A DNA stretch of 64,000 nt from Pseudomonas alkylphenolica (lineage in GTDB: Bacteria; Pseudomonadota; Gammaproteobacteria; Pseudomonadales; Pseudomonadaceae), in assembly GCF_000746525.1 (NCBI RefSeq), contig NZ_CP009048.1, positions 3,775,501-3,839,500 of the forward strand, given 5' to 3'. The notes under the pieces are model-generated. The model had not been told where the DNA came from, ran no database searches, and saw only the letters and a program-made list of their open reading frames with translations. Both the position numbers and the translations under genes were made by a program. This document shows, in pieces, positions 53,357 to 62,861 of the stretch. Numbering within the stretch: position 1 is the stretch's first letter; the number at the start of each line of letters is the position of its first letter.

Positions 53357-55312
53357 TCAGAGTTCATCCTTGGGCGAGTGGAATCTGCCACCGCCCAGGA
53401 TCTGATCGAGCAGGACCAAGGCGGCATGGACATTCGGCCTTGCGCCCATCGGCAGAACCGACGAGTGGGGCAGCGTGGCATCCAGGTAGCCTGCCTGCAT
53501 GACCAGCAGGTGCATCTGATCGGCATTCAAATAGACATGATGCTGCTCCATGGCATAGGACTGGATCAGCGTGAGCGCACCGGTGACCAAAGGCGTGGCG
53601 CTTGAGGTCCCGCCATAGTTCGAGGTGTAATCCCGGTCGTTACCGGACTTGTCTTGCAGTCGATCTGGCTCTAAACCGAGCGTTGCCACGCTGTCCCCCC
53701 AGGCATTGAGCATCCGGTATGGGTAGGCAAAGTTCGAGTACTGATGGGGTTTACCATCCCATGACTGACAGGCGCCTATCAGGATGGCATTGGCATCTCC
53801 ATGATCATGGAAATACGGCCATTGCGAGAGATTGACGCCATATCCCGCCGTGGTGCCTTTGTCGGCAATCGTTTTGGTACTGCCATTGCCCGCCGCGAAA
53901 ACCACCACCGCACCTCGCTCGGTCAACGCTTTTGCCATGTCCCACCAGTCCCGCTCATGTATCGACGGTAAGAACGTCGACAACACCTTCAGATTGGCCG
54001 AATGGCGATTGATGGCGACGATGTCCCCAGGTTCGACATGGCGCAGAAGATCCTTCGGCGTCCGGGCAAGTTTATCCCGATCCTGGGCCTTGTTGTTGTA
54101 GAGGTAAAGTTCGCTGGCATGGCACATGCCGGTCATGCCGATACCGTTGGGCGTAGCCAGCAGGATCCCCACCGATTCGGTTCCATGGTTGGGGTTGCCA
54201 TTGGGTTCCAGGGTAATGATCTTGAGGTTGGGATTGCCTCGCAGGTCTTCATGGTTTGGAAACAGCCCGCCATCTGAAAAGTGCACCCGGGCCCCCTTCC
54301 CTGTCACCTGCTTCGCCCATGCCTTGCGGACATTCATGCCCTGGTATCTGGGGCCGGGTTCATTCAGGTAGGTTTGCAGCGGTTCGAAGTCAGGAGTGGG
54401 TTGTGCGTCGTCATAGGCTTTATTACCTGCCACCACGGCAGCGCCCGTGATCAGTGTCGCCAGCGCAACCGCAGCGCCAAGAATCAGGTTGCCCGGCTCG
54501 AGGTCAGGGGGCACGAAGTGAAGGGACTCAAGGTACTCCAGCGCCGCCAGGGTTTTGATCAACGCCACATAGGTGTCGTTGAGCATACTCGCGGGCTGTT
54601 CCAGGTAGCAGTAATCCCTGAGTACTATGAGTTTTTCGTCAACACGCTCCTGCTGCTCCAGGAAAGGCCGGGGGGCGATGACCTCCTTCAGTCTGGGCCA
54701 GAGGCGCACGAGGGTGGAATCTGAGTCAGGCTCAAGCTCGGACAGAAATCGCTCAAAGCCTCCAACGTTGAACTTCAGCACCAACGGCGGGTAGGACTTG
54801 CCGGGCTCCGGATAAGGGAACGGTTCCAGTGATTCGCCATACGGGTCCACCACCACATGCGTCTCGCCGGCAGATTCATTGCCCTGCTCATCCGCCACAG
54901 ACCGCCTGCCCCTGCCTCTGGCGGCATCAACCGGCACAGTGTCGAGAATGCCTCTGCTCAGTTCGCCTTCGCCGATGACAATGACCAAGGGCGTCATCTC
55001 CAGCGAGTGAGAAGAGTCGACAGGCAGATCCGACACATCATCCATCACCCTGATCCGCGGCCTGATCGTGTAGGTACCTGTCGCCGTCTCAGTGTGCAGA
55101 GTGGCAGGACAACCGTGATCGCTCAGGGCACCACTGTGGGCCTGGGAATACACGGATTTTGCATCAATCTGCACAGGTCCTTCAGGTCCGGCCCTCTCCA
55201 GCTCATAGCGGATGCTTTTTACTTTGCTCAGGCCACTGCCGATACAGCGCACGTGGAATTTTCCATCGAAACGAAAATTGCGGTAATAAACGAAGCTCAC
55301 ATCCAGATTCAT
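53357..55312 (-). CDS. S8 subtilase with an N-terminal beta domain and one membrane helix, no signal peptide
   Basis: 651 residues from the ATG at 55312 (GGAAGG upstream); an eight-codon-longer GTG start has no better site. The catalytic triad is complete: D347 (VHFSDGG), H376 (NPNHGTESVG) and S570 (GGTSSATPLV), with the oxyanion Asn in AAGNG. The first 280 residues are a beta-rich unknown domain (FVYYRNFRFDGKFHVRCIG, YTIRPRIRVMDD). A hydrophobic helix at about 273-297 (LILGAAVALATLITGAAVVAG) then separates it from the protease. No Sec signal is visible. The domain order is unlike secreted subtilisins. The base composition and codon choice look a little less GC-rich than the neighbours, and the gene may be acquired. 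Its substrate is unknown. Confidence 0.85.
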   Translation of the reverse strand: MNLDVSFVYYRNFRFDGKFHVRCIGSGLSKVKSIRYELERAGPEGPVQIDAKSVYSQAHSGALSDHGCPATLHTETATGTYTIRPRIRVMDDVSDLPVDSSHSLEMTPLVIVIGEGELSRGILDTVPVDAARGRGRRSVADEQGNESAGETHVVVDPYGESLEPFPYPEPGKSYPPLVLKFNVGGFERFLSELEPDSDSTLVRLWPRLKEVIAPRPFLEQQERVDEKLIVLRDYCYLEQPASMLNDTYVALIKTLAALEYLESLHFVPPDLEPGNLILGAAVALATLITGAAVVAGNKAYDDAQPTPDFEPLQTYLNEPGPRYQGMNVRKAWAKQVTGKGARVHFSDGGLFPNHEDLRGNPNLKIITLEPNGNPNHGTESVGILLATPNGIGMTGMCHASELYLYNNKAQDRDKLARTPKDLLRHVEPGDIVAINRHSANLKVLSTFLPSIHERDWWDMAKALTERGAVVVFAAGNGSTKTIADKGTTAGYGVNLSQWPYFHDHGDANAILIGACQSWDGKPHQYSNFAYPYRMLNAWGDSVATLGLEPDRLQDKSGNDRDYTSNYGGTSSATPLVTGALTLIQSYAMEQHHVYLNADQMHLLVMQAGYLDATLPHSSVLPMGARPNVHAALVLLDQILGGGRFHSPKDEL

Positions 55313-55492
55313 AGGTTCAACCTTCCGTGTTTGCACCCGTACCCTTCGCCGGGCATGCCAACACGCATACTCACCCTGGACTGGTCAGGTGTGCAGATAG
55401 AAGGAATTCCAGAACATCTGTGCCCGGACAGTACGCAACACCTCGTCGTCTACACTTGCCCGAACCCGTAGACCGCCAACGACGAGGCCCTG

Positions 55493-56500
55493 ATGAAAAG
55501 CATCCCGACGCTGCTGGCCGGCCTGTTGTTCGCTCTAGGCCTGGCTAGCGCCACGGCCAGCGAACCAGACAAGCCCATCCACTTCGGCGACATCACCTGG
55601 GAAAGCGGCAGCCTGACCACCGAAATTCTGCGCCTGATCGTCGAGAAGGGTTACAGCTACCCCACCGATACCCTCCCCGGCAGCACCGTGAGCATGGAGG
55701 TGGCCCTGGCGCGCAACGATATCCAGGTGATTGCCGAAGAATGGGCCGGTCGCAGCCCGGCCTGGGTCAAGGCCGAACAGGCCGGTCAGGTGTTCGCCAT
55801 CGGCGACACGGTGAAGAACGCCGATGAAGGCTGGTATGTACCTGAATACGTGATCAAGGGGGATACTGCTCGCGGCATCAAGGCCCTGGCTCCTGAGTTG
55901 CACGCGGTGGCTGATCTGAAGCAGTACAAGGACATCTTCAAGGACCCGGAGACACCTGACAAGGGCCGCTTCCTCAACAGCCCCAGCGGCTGGACCTCCG
56001 AAATCGTCAACAGCCAGAAGCTCAAGGCCTATGGCCTGGACAATGACTACGTGAACTTTCGCAGTGGCTCCGGCGCCGCCCTGGATGCCGAAATCACCTC
56101 GGCGATCCGCCGCGGTAAACCGGTGCTGTTCTACTACTGGTCACCTACCCCTTTGATGGGCCGTTTCTCTTTGGTTCGCCTGGAAGAGCCGCCATTCAAC
56201 GAAGCGGCCTGGAAGACCCTGACCGACGCCAACAACCCCAACCCACAAGGCTCGCGGTCACTGCCCGCGAAATTGTCGATCGGTGTCTCCGCGCCTTTTC
56301 GCAACGAGTATCCGCAACTGGTCGAGTTCTTCGCCAAGGTCGACATACCCATCGACACCTTGAACAAAGCCCTGGCGCAGATGAGCGAAAAACGCGAATC
56401 ACCCAAGGATGCCGCGCTGAAATTCATGCGTGATCATCCGGCCACCTGGAAAGCCTGGCTACCCAGCGAAGTCGCCGAACGCGTCGAGGCCGGCTTGTGA
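55493..56500 (+). CDS. Betaine/choline-type ABC transporter binding protein (OpuAC/ProX family)
   Basis: 335 residues. Signal peptide cut after TASE (about residue 23). The mature part follows the OpuAC type-II binding fold: IHFGDITWESGSLTTEILRLIVEKGYSYPTDTLPGST, EEWAGRSPAWVKAEQAGQVFAIGDTVKNADEGWYVPEYV, and FRSGSGAALDAEITSAIRRGKPVLFYYWSPTPLMG, whose Trp/Tyr residues are those that build aromatic cages for quaternary amines. The ligand class is therefore betaine, choline or carnitine. Its stop overlaps the permease start (GTGA). Confidence 0.88.
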   Translation: MKSIPTLLAGLLFALGLASATASEPDKPIHFGDITWESGSLTTEILRLIVEKGYSYPTDTLPGSTVSMEVALARNDIQVIAEEWAGRSPAWVKAEQAGQVFAIGDTVKNADEGWYVPEYVIKGDTARGIKALAPELHAVADLKQYKDIFKDPETPDKGRFLNSPSGWTSEIVNSQKLKAYGLDNDYVNFRSGSGAALDAEITSAIRRGKPVLFYYWSPTPLMGRFSLVRLEEPPFNEAAWKTLTDANNPNPQGSRSLPAKLSIGVSAPFRNEYPQLVEFFAKVDIPIDTLNKALAQMSEKRESPKDAALKFMRDHPATWKAWLPSEVAERVEAGL

Positions 56501-57363
56501 GTGGAGGCTTTCCAGAAACCCTGCACTTCTCCTTCGCCGACAGCGTCAACCGTTTCGTCGACTGGCTGGTGTTGGCTTACGGCGATCAATTGCGCAGCGT
56601 CTCCGAAGGCCTGCTGCAATTGCTGGTCGCGCTGGAAAACCTGTTGCGTGCAACACCCTGGTGGTTGTTACTGCTGGTCGTCGCACTGCTCACCTGGCAT
56701 GCCAGTCGCAGTGTGATCAGGGCACTGGTGCTGAGCGGCTTGCTGTTTTTGATCGGGGTAATCGGTCTGTGGGACAAGCTCCTGCAAACCTGTGCTCTGG
56801 TGCTGGTGAGTACCGGGCTGTGCATCCTGATCGGTGTGCCTATCGGTGTATTGCTGGCCAGCCGGCCACGGGCACGCCGGTTGTTGTTGCCGGTACTCGA
56901 TGTCATGCAGACCCTGCCCAGCTTCGTCTACCTGATTCCGGTGCTGATGCTGTTTGGTCTGGGCAAGGTCCCGGCGATTTTCGCCACCTTGATCTACGCA
57001 CTGCCGCCACTGATCCGCCTGACCGAACTGGGGTTGTCACAGATCGATCCGTCCCTGACCCAGGCCGCCCAAGGGCTGGGCGCCGGGCGCTGGCAACGCC
57101 TGCGCCGGGTCATGCTGCCACTGGCCATGCCGAGCATCATGGCCGGGCTCAATCAATCGGTGATGATGGCCCTGTCGATGGTGGTGGTTGCCTCGATGAT
57201 CGGCGCGCGTGGCCTGGGCGAAGATGTGCTGGCGGGGATTCAAACATTGAATGTCGGCAAGGGCATGGAAGCCGGGTTGGCGATAGTCGCGCTGGCGATG
57301 GTGATCGACCGGATTACCCAGGCCTATGGCCAGCCAAAGCCGGGTACTTTCAATCAACGTTGA
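56497..57363 (+). CDS. ABC transporter permease for betaine-type compounds (GTG start)
   Basis: 288 residues, GTG start overlapping the binding-protein stop by four bases. About seven membrane helices, with the BPD_transp_1 EAA segment LTQAAQGLGAGRWQRLRRVMLPLAMPSIMAGL (about 190-222), and TGLCILIGVPIGVLLASRPRARRLLLPVLDVMQTLPSFVYLIPVLMLF typical of the ProW/OpuAB family. No ATPase gene is next to it, so the unit needs a distant partner. A LysR gene follows after 48 bases. Confidence 0.9.
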   Translation: MSGGFPETLHFSFADSVNRFVDWLVLAYGDQLRSVSEGLLQLLVALENLLRATPWWLLLLVVALLTWHASRSVIRALVLSGLLFLIGVIGLWDKLLQTCALVLVSTGLCILIGVPIGVLLASRPRARRLLLPVLDVMQTLPSFVYLIPVLMLFGLGKVPAIFATLIYALPPLIRLTELGLSQIDPSLTQAAQGLGAGRWQRLRRVMLPLAMPSIMAGLNQSVMMALSMVVVASMIGARGLGEDVLAGIQTLNVGKGMEAGLAIVALAMVIDRITQAYGQPKPGTFNQR

Positions 57364-57411
57364 TCGACGCCATGATGAGCCTCCCCTCCCCGGCATAATC
57401 GGAGCCCGCGT

Positions 57412-58278
57412 TTGTCGCTCAAAGCCCTGCGCACCCTGGTCACCATCGCTCGCCACGGCACCTTCGCCCGTGCCGCCGACGTCCTGAGCCTGACCCCCTC
57501 GGCGGTCAGCCTGCATATTCGCAGCCTGGAGGAAGAGCTGCAGGTCAGCCTGTTCGACCGTAGCCGGCGCCAGGTCAGCCTGACCGAAGCCGGGCATCTG
57601 GCGGTCGAGCGCGCCGAGGGCATCCTCGCCGCCTATGATGAGATGGCAGACGCGCTGGTCAGTGGCCCAGGCCTGCGTGGCCGACTGAAAATCGGTGCCA
57701 TCCACACGGCATTGGCCGGACGCCTGCCAGCGGCGCTGGTGCAGATCAAGGCCGAGCATCCACACCTGCATATCAGCGTGCTCTCGGGCATGTCCGCGGA
57801 GCTTGCCCGGCGCGTCGAGGACGGTGAACTGGATGCCGCCATCACCACCGAACCTGTACCACCCTACCCGGCCAACCTGGACTTCACCCCGCTTTACCAG
57901 AACCGCTTCTGGGCCGTTGCCGGTCCGGGTTTTGCCGGGGCAAACCTGAGGGAGTTACTCGCCAGCCAGCCATTCCTGCGCTTTGACAAACGTGCCTGGG
58001 CCGGACGCATCATCGAGCAGGAGCTGCGCAAACAACAGTTGCCGGTTAGCGAGCAGATGGAACTGGACAGCCAACAAGCCCTGACGCACATGGCCTCGAT
58101 GGGCCTGGGCGTGGCCATCGTGCCCCTGGCCGACGAAGACTTGCAGCACCTGCCCGCCGTGACCTTGCTGCCCTTTGGCGAACCCCAGCGCGTACGTCAT
58201 GTCGGCTTGCTCGAACATAACAGCAGCCGTCGGCGCCACCTGACCGCCGTGCTGAAAAGCACCTTGGGCCAACCATGA
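57412..58278 (+). CDS. LysR-family regulator (TTG start)
   Basis: 288 residues beginning MSLKALRTLVTIARHGTFARAADVLSLTPSAVSLHI. The TTG start at 57412 has GGAG nearby, and this start gives a full winged helix. Effector domain about 90-285 (RGRLKIGAIHTALAGRLPAALVQIKAEHPHLHISVLSG). It lies downstream of the betaine transporter genes in the same direction and upstream of the AEC transporter, so either is a possible target. It may sense a product of quaternary-amine or related metabolism, but that is a guess. Confidence 0.86.
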   Translation: MSLKALRTLVTIARHGTFARAADVLSLTPSAVSLHIRSLEEELQVSLFDRSRRQVSLTEAGHLAVERAEGILAAYDEMADALVSGPGLRGRLKIGAIHTALAGRLPAALVQIKAEHPHLHISVLSGMSAELARRVEDGELDAAITTEPVPPYPANLDFTPLYQNRFWAVAGPGFAGANLRELLASQPFLRFDKRAWAGRIIEQELRKQQLPVSEQMELDSQQALTHMASMGLGVAIVPLADEDLQHLPAVTLLPFGEPQRVRHVGLLEHNSSRRRHLTAVLKSTLGQP

Positions 58279-58388
58279 AGTTTTCCTCAACGGTTGCTTG
58301 AGAATTCAGCGTTTTTTTCTTTCATTGCCACAGGCTAGCCTGATGTCGACTCCCACAAGGGAGCGCTGACTGATAGGGAAATTGCCTG

Positions 58389-59306
58389 ATGCTGAACCTG
58401 ATCCTTGCCACCATCGTCCCCATCGCCCTGCTGATTGCGCTGGGCCGCTGGCTGCGGATCCAGGGGTTTCTGGGTGAGAGTTTCTGGCCAGCGGCCGAGC
58501 GCCTGAGCTACTTCGTGTTGCTCCCTGCGCTGTTCATGCATGGGCTGTCGACAGCCGACCTTACTGGCCTGCCGGTGTTCGACATGGTTGCGGTGTTGCT
58601 GCTGTCGACGCTGATTGGCGCTACCTTGCTGGTGCTGTGCAGGGGCGTAGTCGCCAGCGATGGTGCCAGTTTCACCTCGGTGTTCCAGGGCGGTGTGCGC
58701 TTCAACAACTACATTGGCGCGACGTTGGCCGCCGGGATCTATGGCACGGGCGGGATCGCCCTGGCTGCCGTGGCCAATGCCGCCATCGTGCCCACGGTGA
58801 ACGTGCTGTGCGTCATGGTCTTTGCCCGCTACAGCGGTACGCGCAGTTCGGCGGCTGCTGTGATCAAGGCGATTTGCCGTAACCCATTGATCGTTGGCTG
58901 CGCAATCGGAATTACCCTACGCATTACCGGAACAGGGCTGCCAGCGGGCATCGAACCGACCGTGAAAGCGCTCGGTCAGGCAGCCTTGCCATTGGGCCTG
59001 CTGTGCGTCGGTGCCGCACTGGGTAGCAGTGCGCAGGGGCTGGGCCCGCGTCCACTGCTGGCAGCCTCGCTATTCAAGTTCGTGGTGCTGCCACTGACAA
59101 CCTACGGAGTCTGTCGAATACTCGGACTCAGCGGCCAGGCGGCAATCGTGGCCATTCTGTTCCAGGCCCTGCCGACCGCTTCGTCATCCTATGTCATGGC
59201 CCGGCAAATGGGCGGCAATGCGCCGCTGATGGCCAACATCATAGCCTTGCAGACCTTACTGGCGGCGCTGACGCTACCGGTGATGCTGAGCCTGACGCTG
59301 GCTTGA
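58389..59306 (+). CDS. AEC-family transporter (auxin efflux carrier type)
   Basis: 305 residues with about ten hydrophobic segments arranged as two inverted five-helix repeats (LILATIVPIALLIALGRWLR and PLIVGCAIGITLRITGTGLP start the halves). The conserved RFNNYIGATLAAG and QALPTASSSYVMARQMGGN carry the Asn/Ser residues of the substrate path in this family. Members export or take up organic acids such as malate or auxin-like compounds. The substrate is unknown. A hairpin terminator follows between this and the convergent binding-protein gene. Confidence 0.88.
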   Translation: MLNLILATIVPIALLIALGRWLRIQGFLGESFWPAAERLSYFVLLPALFMHGLSTADLTGLPVFDMVAVLLLSTLIGATLLVLCRGVVASDGASFTSVFQGGVRFNNYIGATLAAGIYGTGGIALAAVANAAIVPTVNVLCVMVFARYSGTRSSAAAVIKAICRNPLIVGCAIGITLRITGTGLPAGIEPTVKALGQAALPLGLLCVGAALGSSAQGLGPRPLLAASLFKFVVLPLTTYGVCRILGLSGQAAIVAILFQALPTASSSYVMARQMGGNAPLMANIIALQTLLAALTLPVMLSLTLA

Positions 59307-59319
59307 GTCTGCCTGCAGA

Positions 59320-59344
59320 GGCGGCGCAGTTCCTGTGCGCCGCC
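59320..59344. terminator. Bidirectional hairpin terminator
   Basis: Perfect 9-bp stem GGCGGCGCA/TGCGCCGCC with a 7-base loop, between the AEC transporter stop (59306) and the stop of the convergent polyamine-binding gene (59357). No strong T run. Confidence 0.6.
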
Positions 59345-59356
59345 ACTGCGTAACGA

Positions 59357-60457
59357 TTACTTATCCGACTTGATGCTGGTCCACACCCGGGTACGCACAC
59401 GTTCAAGCTTCTGCGGCAGCGGTTGCACCACATAAAGCTTGGCCAGGGCTTCCTGGGTTGGGGTCAGGTTCGGGTTGCCGGTAATTTCCGGTTTGATGAG
59501 TGCTAACGAATCTTTGTTGGCGTTGGGATAGCCGAGAAAATCACTGATCGGGGCGATGACTTTCGGGTCCATCAGGTTGTTGAGAAACTCATGGGCTTCG
59601 GCAACATTCTTCGCGCTTTTCGGAATCGCAAAGGTGTCGAACCAGATCGGTGCCCCTTCTTTAGGCAAACGCCAGTCAACCACTACACCATTGCCCGCCT
59701 CTTTGGCGCGGTTGCCAAACTGGTAAAAACTGCCGGAATAGCCGATGGCGACACAGATATCACCGTTGGCGATGTCGGTCATGTACTTCGCGGAGTTGAA
59801 GTAGGTGACATAGGGCCGGATCTTCAACATCAGGGCCTTGGCTTTTTCGTAGTCGTCAGGGTTCTGGCTGTTGGGGTCCAGGCCAAGGTAGTGCAAGGCA
59901 ATCGGCAAAATTTCCGAAGGTGTGTCGAGCATGGCCACGCCACAGGACTTGAGTTTCTCCATGTTCTCGGGCTTGAACACCAGGTCCCAGCTGTCCACCG
60001 GCGCCTGCTCACCCAGCGCGGCCTTGACCTTGGCCGGGTTGAAGCCGATCAACACCGTGCCGTACATATAGGGCACCCCGTACTGGTTACCCGGGTCGTT
60101 GCGGTCAAGGAGCTTGAGCAGTACCGGGTCCTGATGGCGCCAGTTGGGCAGCTTGCTCTTGTCCAGTTTCTGAAAGACACCGGCCTTGATCTGGGTATCG
60201 AGAAACTGGTTCGAAGGCACCACCAGGTCGTAGCCCGAGTTGCCGGTGAGCAATTTGGCTTCCAGGGATTCGTTGGTGTCGAAGGTGTCCCAGGTGACTT
60301 TGATGCCAGACTGCGCGGCAAAATCCTTGGGCACGGATGGCAAGATATAGTCCGCCCAGTTGTACACCCTCAACTCTCGTACTTCGGCATGCACGGCGCC
60401 GGCCAACAGCGTCAGTGCCCCAACGCCGACAACAAGCATACGTTTCAGTGTGGCCAT
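59357..60457 (-). CDS. Second polyamine ABC binding protein (PotF/SpuD-like), orphan
   Basis: 366 residues, signal peptide (LVVGVGALTLLAGAVHA). Same family as the protein at 35.3 kb: ELRVYNWADYILPSVPKDF, TKLL-like AKLLTGNSGYDLVVPSNQF, PYMYGTVLIGFN and VFKPENMEKLKSCGVAMLDTPSEI line the ligand cleft, and the tail TPTQEALAKLYVVQPLPQKLERVRTRVW is the PotF ending. It probably binds putrescine or spermidine. No permease or ATPase gene is linked. The two window copies are diverged and may differ in ligand. Confidence 0.89.
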   Translation of the reverse strand: MATLKRMLVVGVGALTLLAGAVHAEVRELRVYNWADYILPSVPKDFAAQSGIKVTWDTFDTNESLEAKLLTGNSGYDLVVPSNQFLDTQIKAGVFQKLDKSKLPNWRHQDPVLLKLLDRNDPGNQYGVPYMYGTVLIGFNPAKVKAALGEQAPVDSWDLVFKPENMEKLKSCGVAMLDTPSEILPIALHYLGLDPNSQNPDDYEKAKALMLKIRPYVTYFNSAKYMTDIANGDICVAIGYSGSFYQFGNRAKEAGNGVVVDWRLPKEGAPIWFDTFAIPKSAKNVAEAHEFLNNLMDPKVIAPISDFLGYPNANKDSLALIKPEITGNPNLTPTQEALAKLYVVQPLPQKLERVRTRVWTSIKSDK

Positions 60458-60565
60458 GGATTATTCCCCCGAGTTTGGCCTTCTGATTCTTGCTGAGGGT
60501 TTTGACGGATCACAGTGTGTGGTTGGCCAAAAAGAGATCGTAATGGCCAATTTTCGTGGACAGCG

Positions 60566-61882
60566 TTAACCCCTGCGCGGCAGCGCGATACTGACCCGTA
60601 ACCCGCCAAGGGGGCTGTCTTGGAGTGTCATCTGCCCGCCCCAGACTTCGACGATGTCGCGCACGATGCCCAATCCCAGGCCATGCCCATCGACCTGCTC
60701 ATCCAGCCGGGTACCGCGTTCGAGCACTTGCTGGCGGTCAGACTCAGGAATACCCGGTCCATCGTCGTCGATAAGCAGTTGATAGCGTTCGGCCTGCTCT
60801 TCGATCGTCAACTGCACTTCGCTGTCAGCCCATTTGCAGGCGTTGTCCAACAGATTGCCGAGCAGTTCCAGCAGGTCCTCTCGGTCCCAGGGCAACAGCA
60901 GGCCGAGCGGCACACGCTGGCTGAGCTCCAGGCCTTCGCCATGGATCATGCCCAGCGTTGACAGCAACCCGGGCAGCTCGGCATCACAATCGAATTGCGC
61001 GCCGGGCAGAGCATCACCCGCCAGCCGGGCACGGTTGAGTTCACGACTCAGACGCTGCTGGATCTGTTGCAGTTGCTCGCGCAGTTGTACGCGGACCTGC
61101 GGCGCATCCTTCAACTGTTCGCTGGAAGCCAGGCTCAGCAGCACCGCCAACGGCGTCTTCAGCGCGTGCCCGAGGTTGCCCAGGGCATTGCGTGAACGGC
61201 GCAGGCTGTCTTCGGTGTGAGCCAACAGATGGTTGATCTGTGCGACCAGCGGCTCGAGCTCGCTAGGCACCTGGGTGTCGAGCTGCGAGCGCTTACCTTG
61301 TTGCAACTGCGCGATCTGCCCGCGCACACGTTCAAGTGGGCGCAATGAGCGGGTGACGGTGATGCGTTGCAGTACCAGTACCAGAATCAGGGCGACCAGA
61401 CCCAGGCCCAGGCCGATCTGCTGCATGCGGCGAAACTGATCACGCACCGGGGTGTAATCCTGAGCGACACTGATCGAAATGGGCTGGCCAAAGCGCCGGT
61501 AATCGCTGCGCAGCACCAGCAACTGCTGGTTCTCCGGGCCGAGCTGCAGATCGGTGTGCAGGCCGCTACTGGCTGGCGCAGGCATGTCCAGGTCCCAAAG
61601 CGAGCGGGAACGCCAGCTGCCACCGTCGAAATCGATGCGAAAGTAATAGCCGGAGAACGGCCGCTGGTAGGCCGAGGAAAGCCGCCGCTCATCCAGCTCC
61701 AGACCCGACTGCCCGCGCACCAGCGCGATCAGCAGGTTTTCGCTTTCCTTGCGCAAACCTGTCTCCAGGTAGCGCTGCAAGCCCACTTCGAACAACCACA
61801 GACTCAACTGCGCCAGGGCCAGACCTACCAGCACCAGTACCGCAATCAGGCCAAGACTCAAGCGTGCCTGGATCGACTTCAC
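60566..61882 (-). CDS. Sensor histidine kinase of a PepSY-linked two-component system
   Basis: 438 residues. N-terminal helix ([20 protein letters not shown]), a periplasmic sensor of about 130 residues (30-160), second helix ([17 protein letters not shown]), HAMP (about 178-230), HisKA with [18 protein letters not shown] (about 237-254), and HATPase with [36 protein letters not shown]. The periplasmic part has no acidic RExxE motif of BqsS, so iron sensing by that route is not supported. The start overlaps the regulator stop by four bases. Confidence 0.92.
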   Translation of the reverse strand: MKSIQARLSLGLIAVLVLVGLALAQLSLWLFEVGLQRYLETGLRKESENLLIALVRGQSGLELDERRLSSAYQRPFSGYYFRIDFDGGSWRSRSLWDLDMPAPASSGLHTDLQLGPENQQLLVLRSDYRRFGQPISISVAQDYTPVRDQFRRMQQIGLGLGLVALILVLVLQRITVTRSLRPLERVRGQIAQLQQGKRSQLDTQVPSELEPLVAQINHLLAHTEDSLRRSRNALGNLGHALKTPLAVLLSLASSEQLKDAPQVRVQLREQLQQIQQRLSRELNRARLAGDALPGAQFDCDAELPGLLSTLGMIHGEGLELSQRVPLGLLLPWDREDLLELLGNLLDNACKWADSEVQLTIEEQAERYQLLIDDDGPGIPESDRQQVLERGTRLDEQVDGHGLGLGIVRDIVEVWGGQMTLQDSPLGGLRVSIALPRRG

Positions 61883-62547
61883 TCGGCGCTCCCGGCATAG
61901 CGGTAACCTTGCCCGCGGCGCGTCTCGATGACGCTGCGGCCGAGCTTGCGGCGCAGGTGATTGACGTGGACCTCCAGCACATTGGAATCGCGCTCGGTCT
62001 CACCGTCATAAAGATGCTCGGCCAGCTGACTCTTCGACAGAATCTGCTGCGGGTGCAACATGAAGTAGCGCAACAGGCGAAATTCCGCAGCGGTGAGCTG
62101 GATATCGACGCCGTCACGGGTCACGCACTGGCGCCCTTCATCGAGTTGCAGACCGGCCGCCTCTAGGGTTGGCTGATTGGCCAGGCCACGGGCGCGACGC
62201 AGCAACGACTGCACACGCAACATCAGCTCTTCCGGGTGGAAGGGCTTGCTCAGGTAGTCGTCGGCACCAGCCTTCAGCCCCTCGATGCGCTCCGCCCAGG
62301 AGCTGCGCGCGGTCAGAATCAGCACCGGCGTGGCCAAGCCACCGGCGCGCCACTGGGCCAGTACTTCAAGCCCTGACAACCCGGGCAAGCCGAGATCGAG
62401 GATGATCAGGTCATAGGGTTCGCTGCTGCCCTGGTAGACCGCGTCACGGCCATCAGCCAGCCAGTCGACCGCATAGCCCTGGCGCTGCAGGCCTTGGGTC
62501 AGTTCATCCGCCAGCGGGACGTTGTCTTCGACCAGTAACAGGCGCAT
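61879..62547 (-). CDS. OmpR/PhoP-family response regulator
   Basis: 222 residues. Receiver (1-120): [19 protein letters not shown]51 in [28 protein letters not shown] and [12 protein letters not shown]. OmpR-type winged helix (about 130-218): [31 protein letters not shown] and [19 protein letters not shown]. It overlaps both neighbours (one base with the PepSY gene, four with the kinase), so all are translated together. Target genes are unknown. The operon could autoregulate from before the first PepSY gene. Confidence 0.94.
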   Translation of the reverse strand: MRLLLVEDNVPLADELTQGLQRQGYAVDWLADGRDAVYQGSSEPYDLIILDLGLPGLSGLEVLAQWRAGGLATPVLILTARSSWAERIEGLKAGADDYLSKPFHPEELMLRVQSLLRRARGLANQPTLEAAGLQLDEGRQCVTRDGVDIQLTAAEFRLLRYFMLHPQQILSKSQLAEHLYDGETERDSNVLEVHVNHLRRKLGRSVIETRRGQGYRYAGSAE

Positions 62548-62861
62548 CAGTCATCTTCCTCGTCTTTGAGCAACGCTCCATTGGATGCATCGAGTTTGAT
62601 CTCGCGGACTACGCCTTCGGGGGTCAGTAATTCGACTTCGTACTCGTAGCGGCCGTGCTTGTGTTCCAGCTCCGCCTCCAGCAACTTCGCCCCGGGATAG
62701 CGTCCCAGGGCGTCATTGAGCAACTGCTCCAGCGGCAGGATTACGCCCTGCTGGCGTAACTGCAGGGCTTCGTCCTGATCAAGGTCACGGGCCGATGCCA
62801 GCGAACAAAGTACCAACAGCGCAACGAGTGCCGCCTGCGCTGTTCGCGTGCAAACGCTCAT
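62547..62861 (-). CDS. PepSY-domain periplasmic protein, second copy
   Basis: 104 residues with a signal peptide ([18 protein letters not shown]). The PepSY core is [70 protein letters not shown]. It is the second of two, diverged from the next gene and ending in a run of acidic residues (KDEEDD) that may bind a cation. It is joined to its neighbours by one-base overlaps (TAATG and TGATG), so it probably modulates the kinase. Confidence 0.88.
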   Translation of the reverse strand: MSVCTRTAQAALVALLVLCSLASARDLDQDEALQLRQQGVILPLEQLLNDALGRYPGAKLLEAELEHKHGRYEYEVELLTPEGVVREIKLDASNGALLKDEEDD

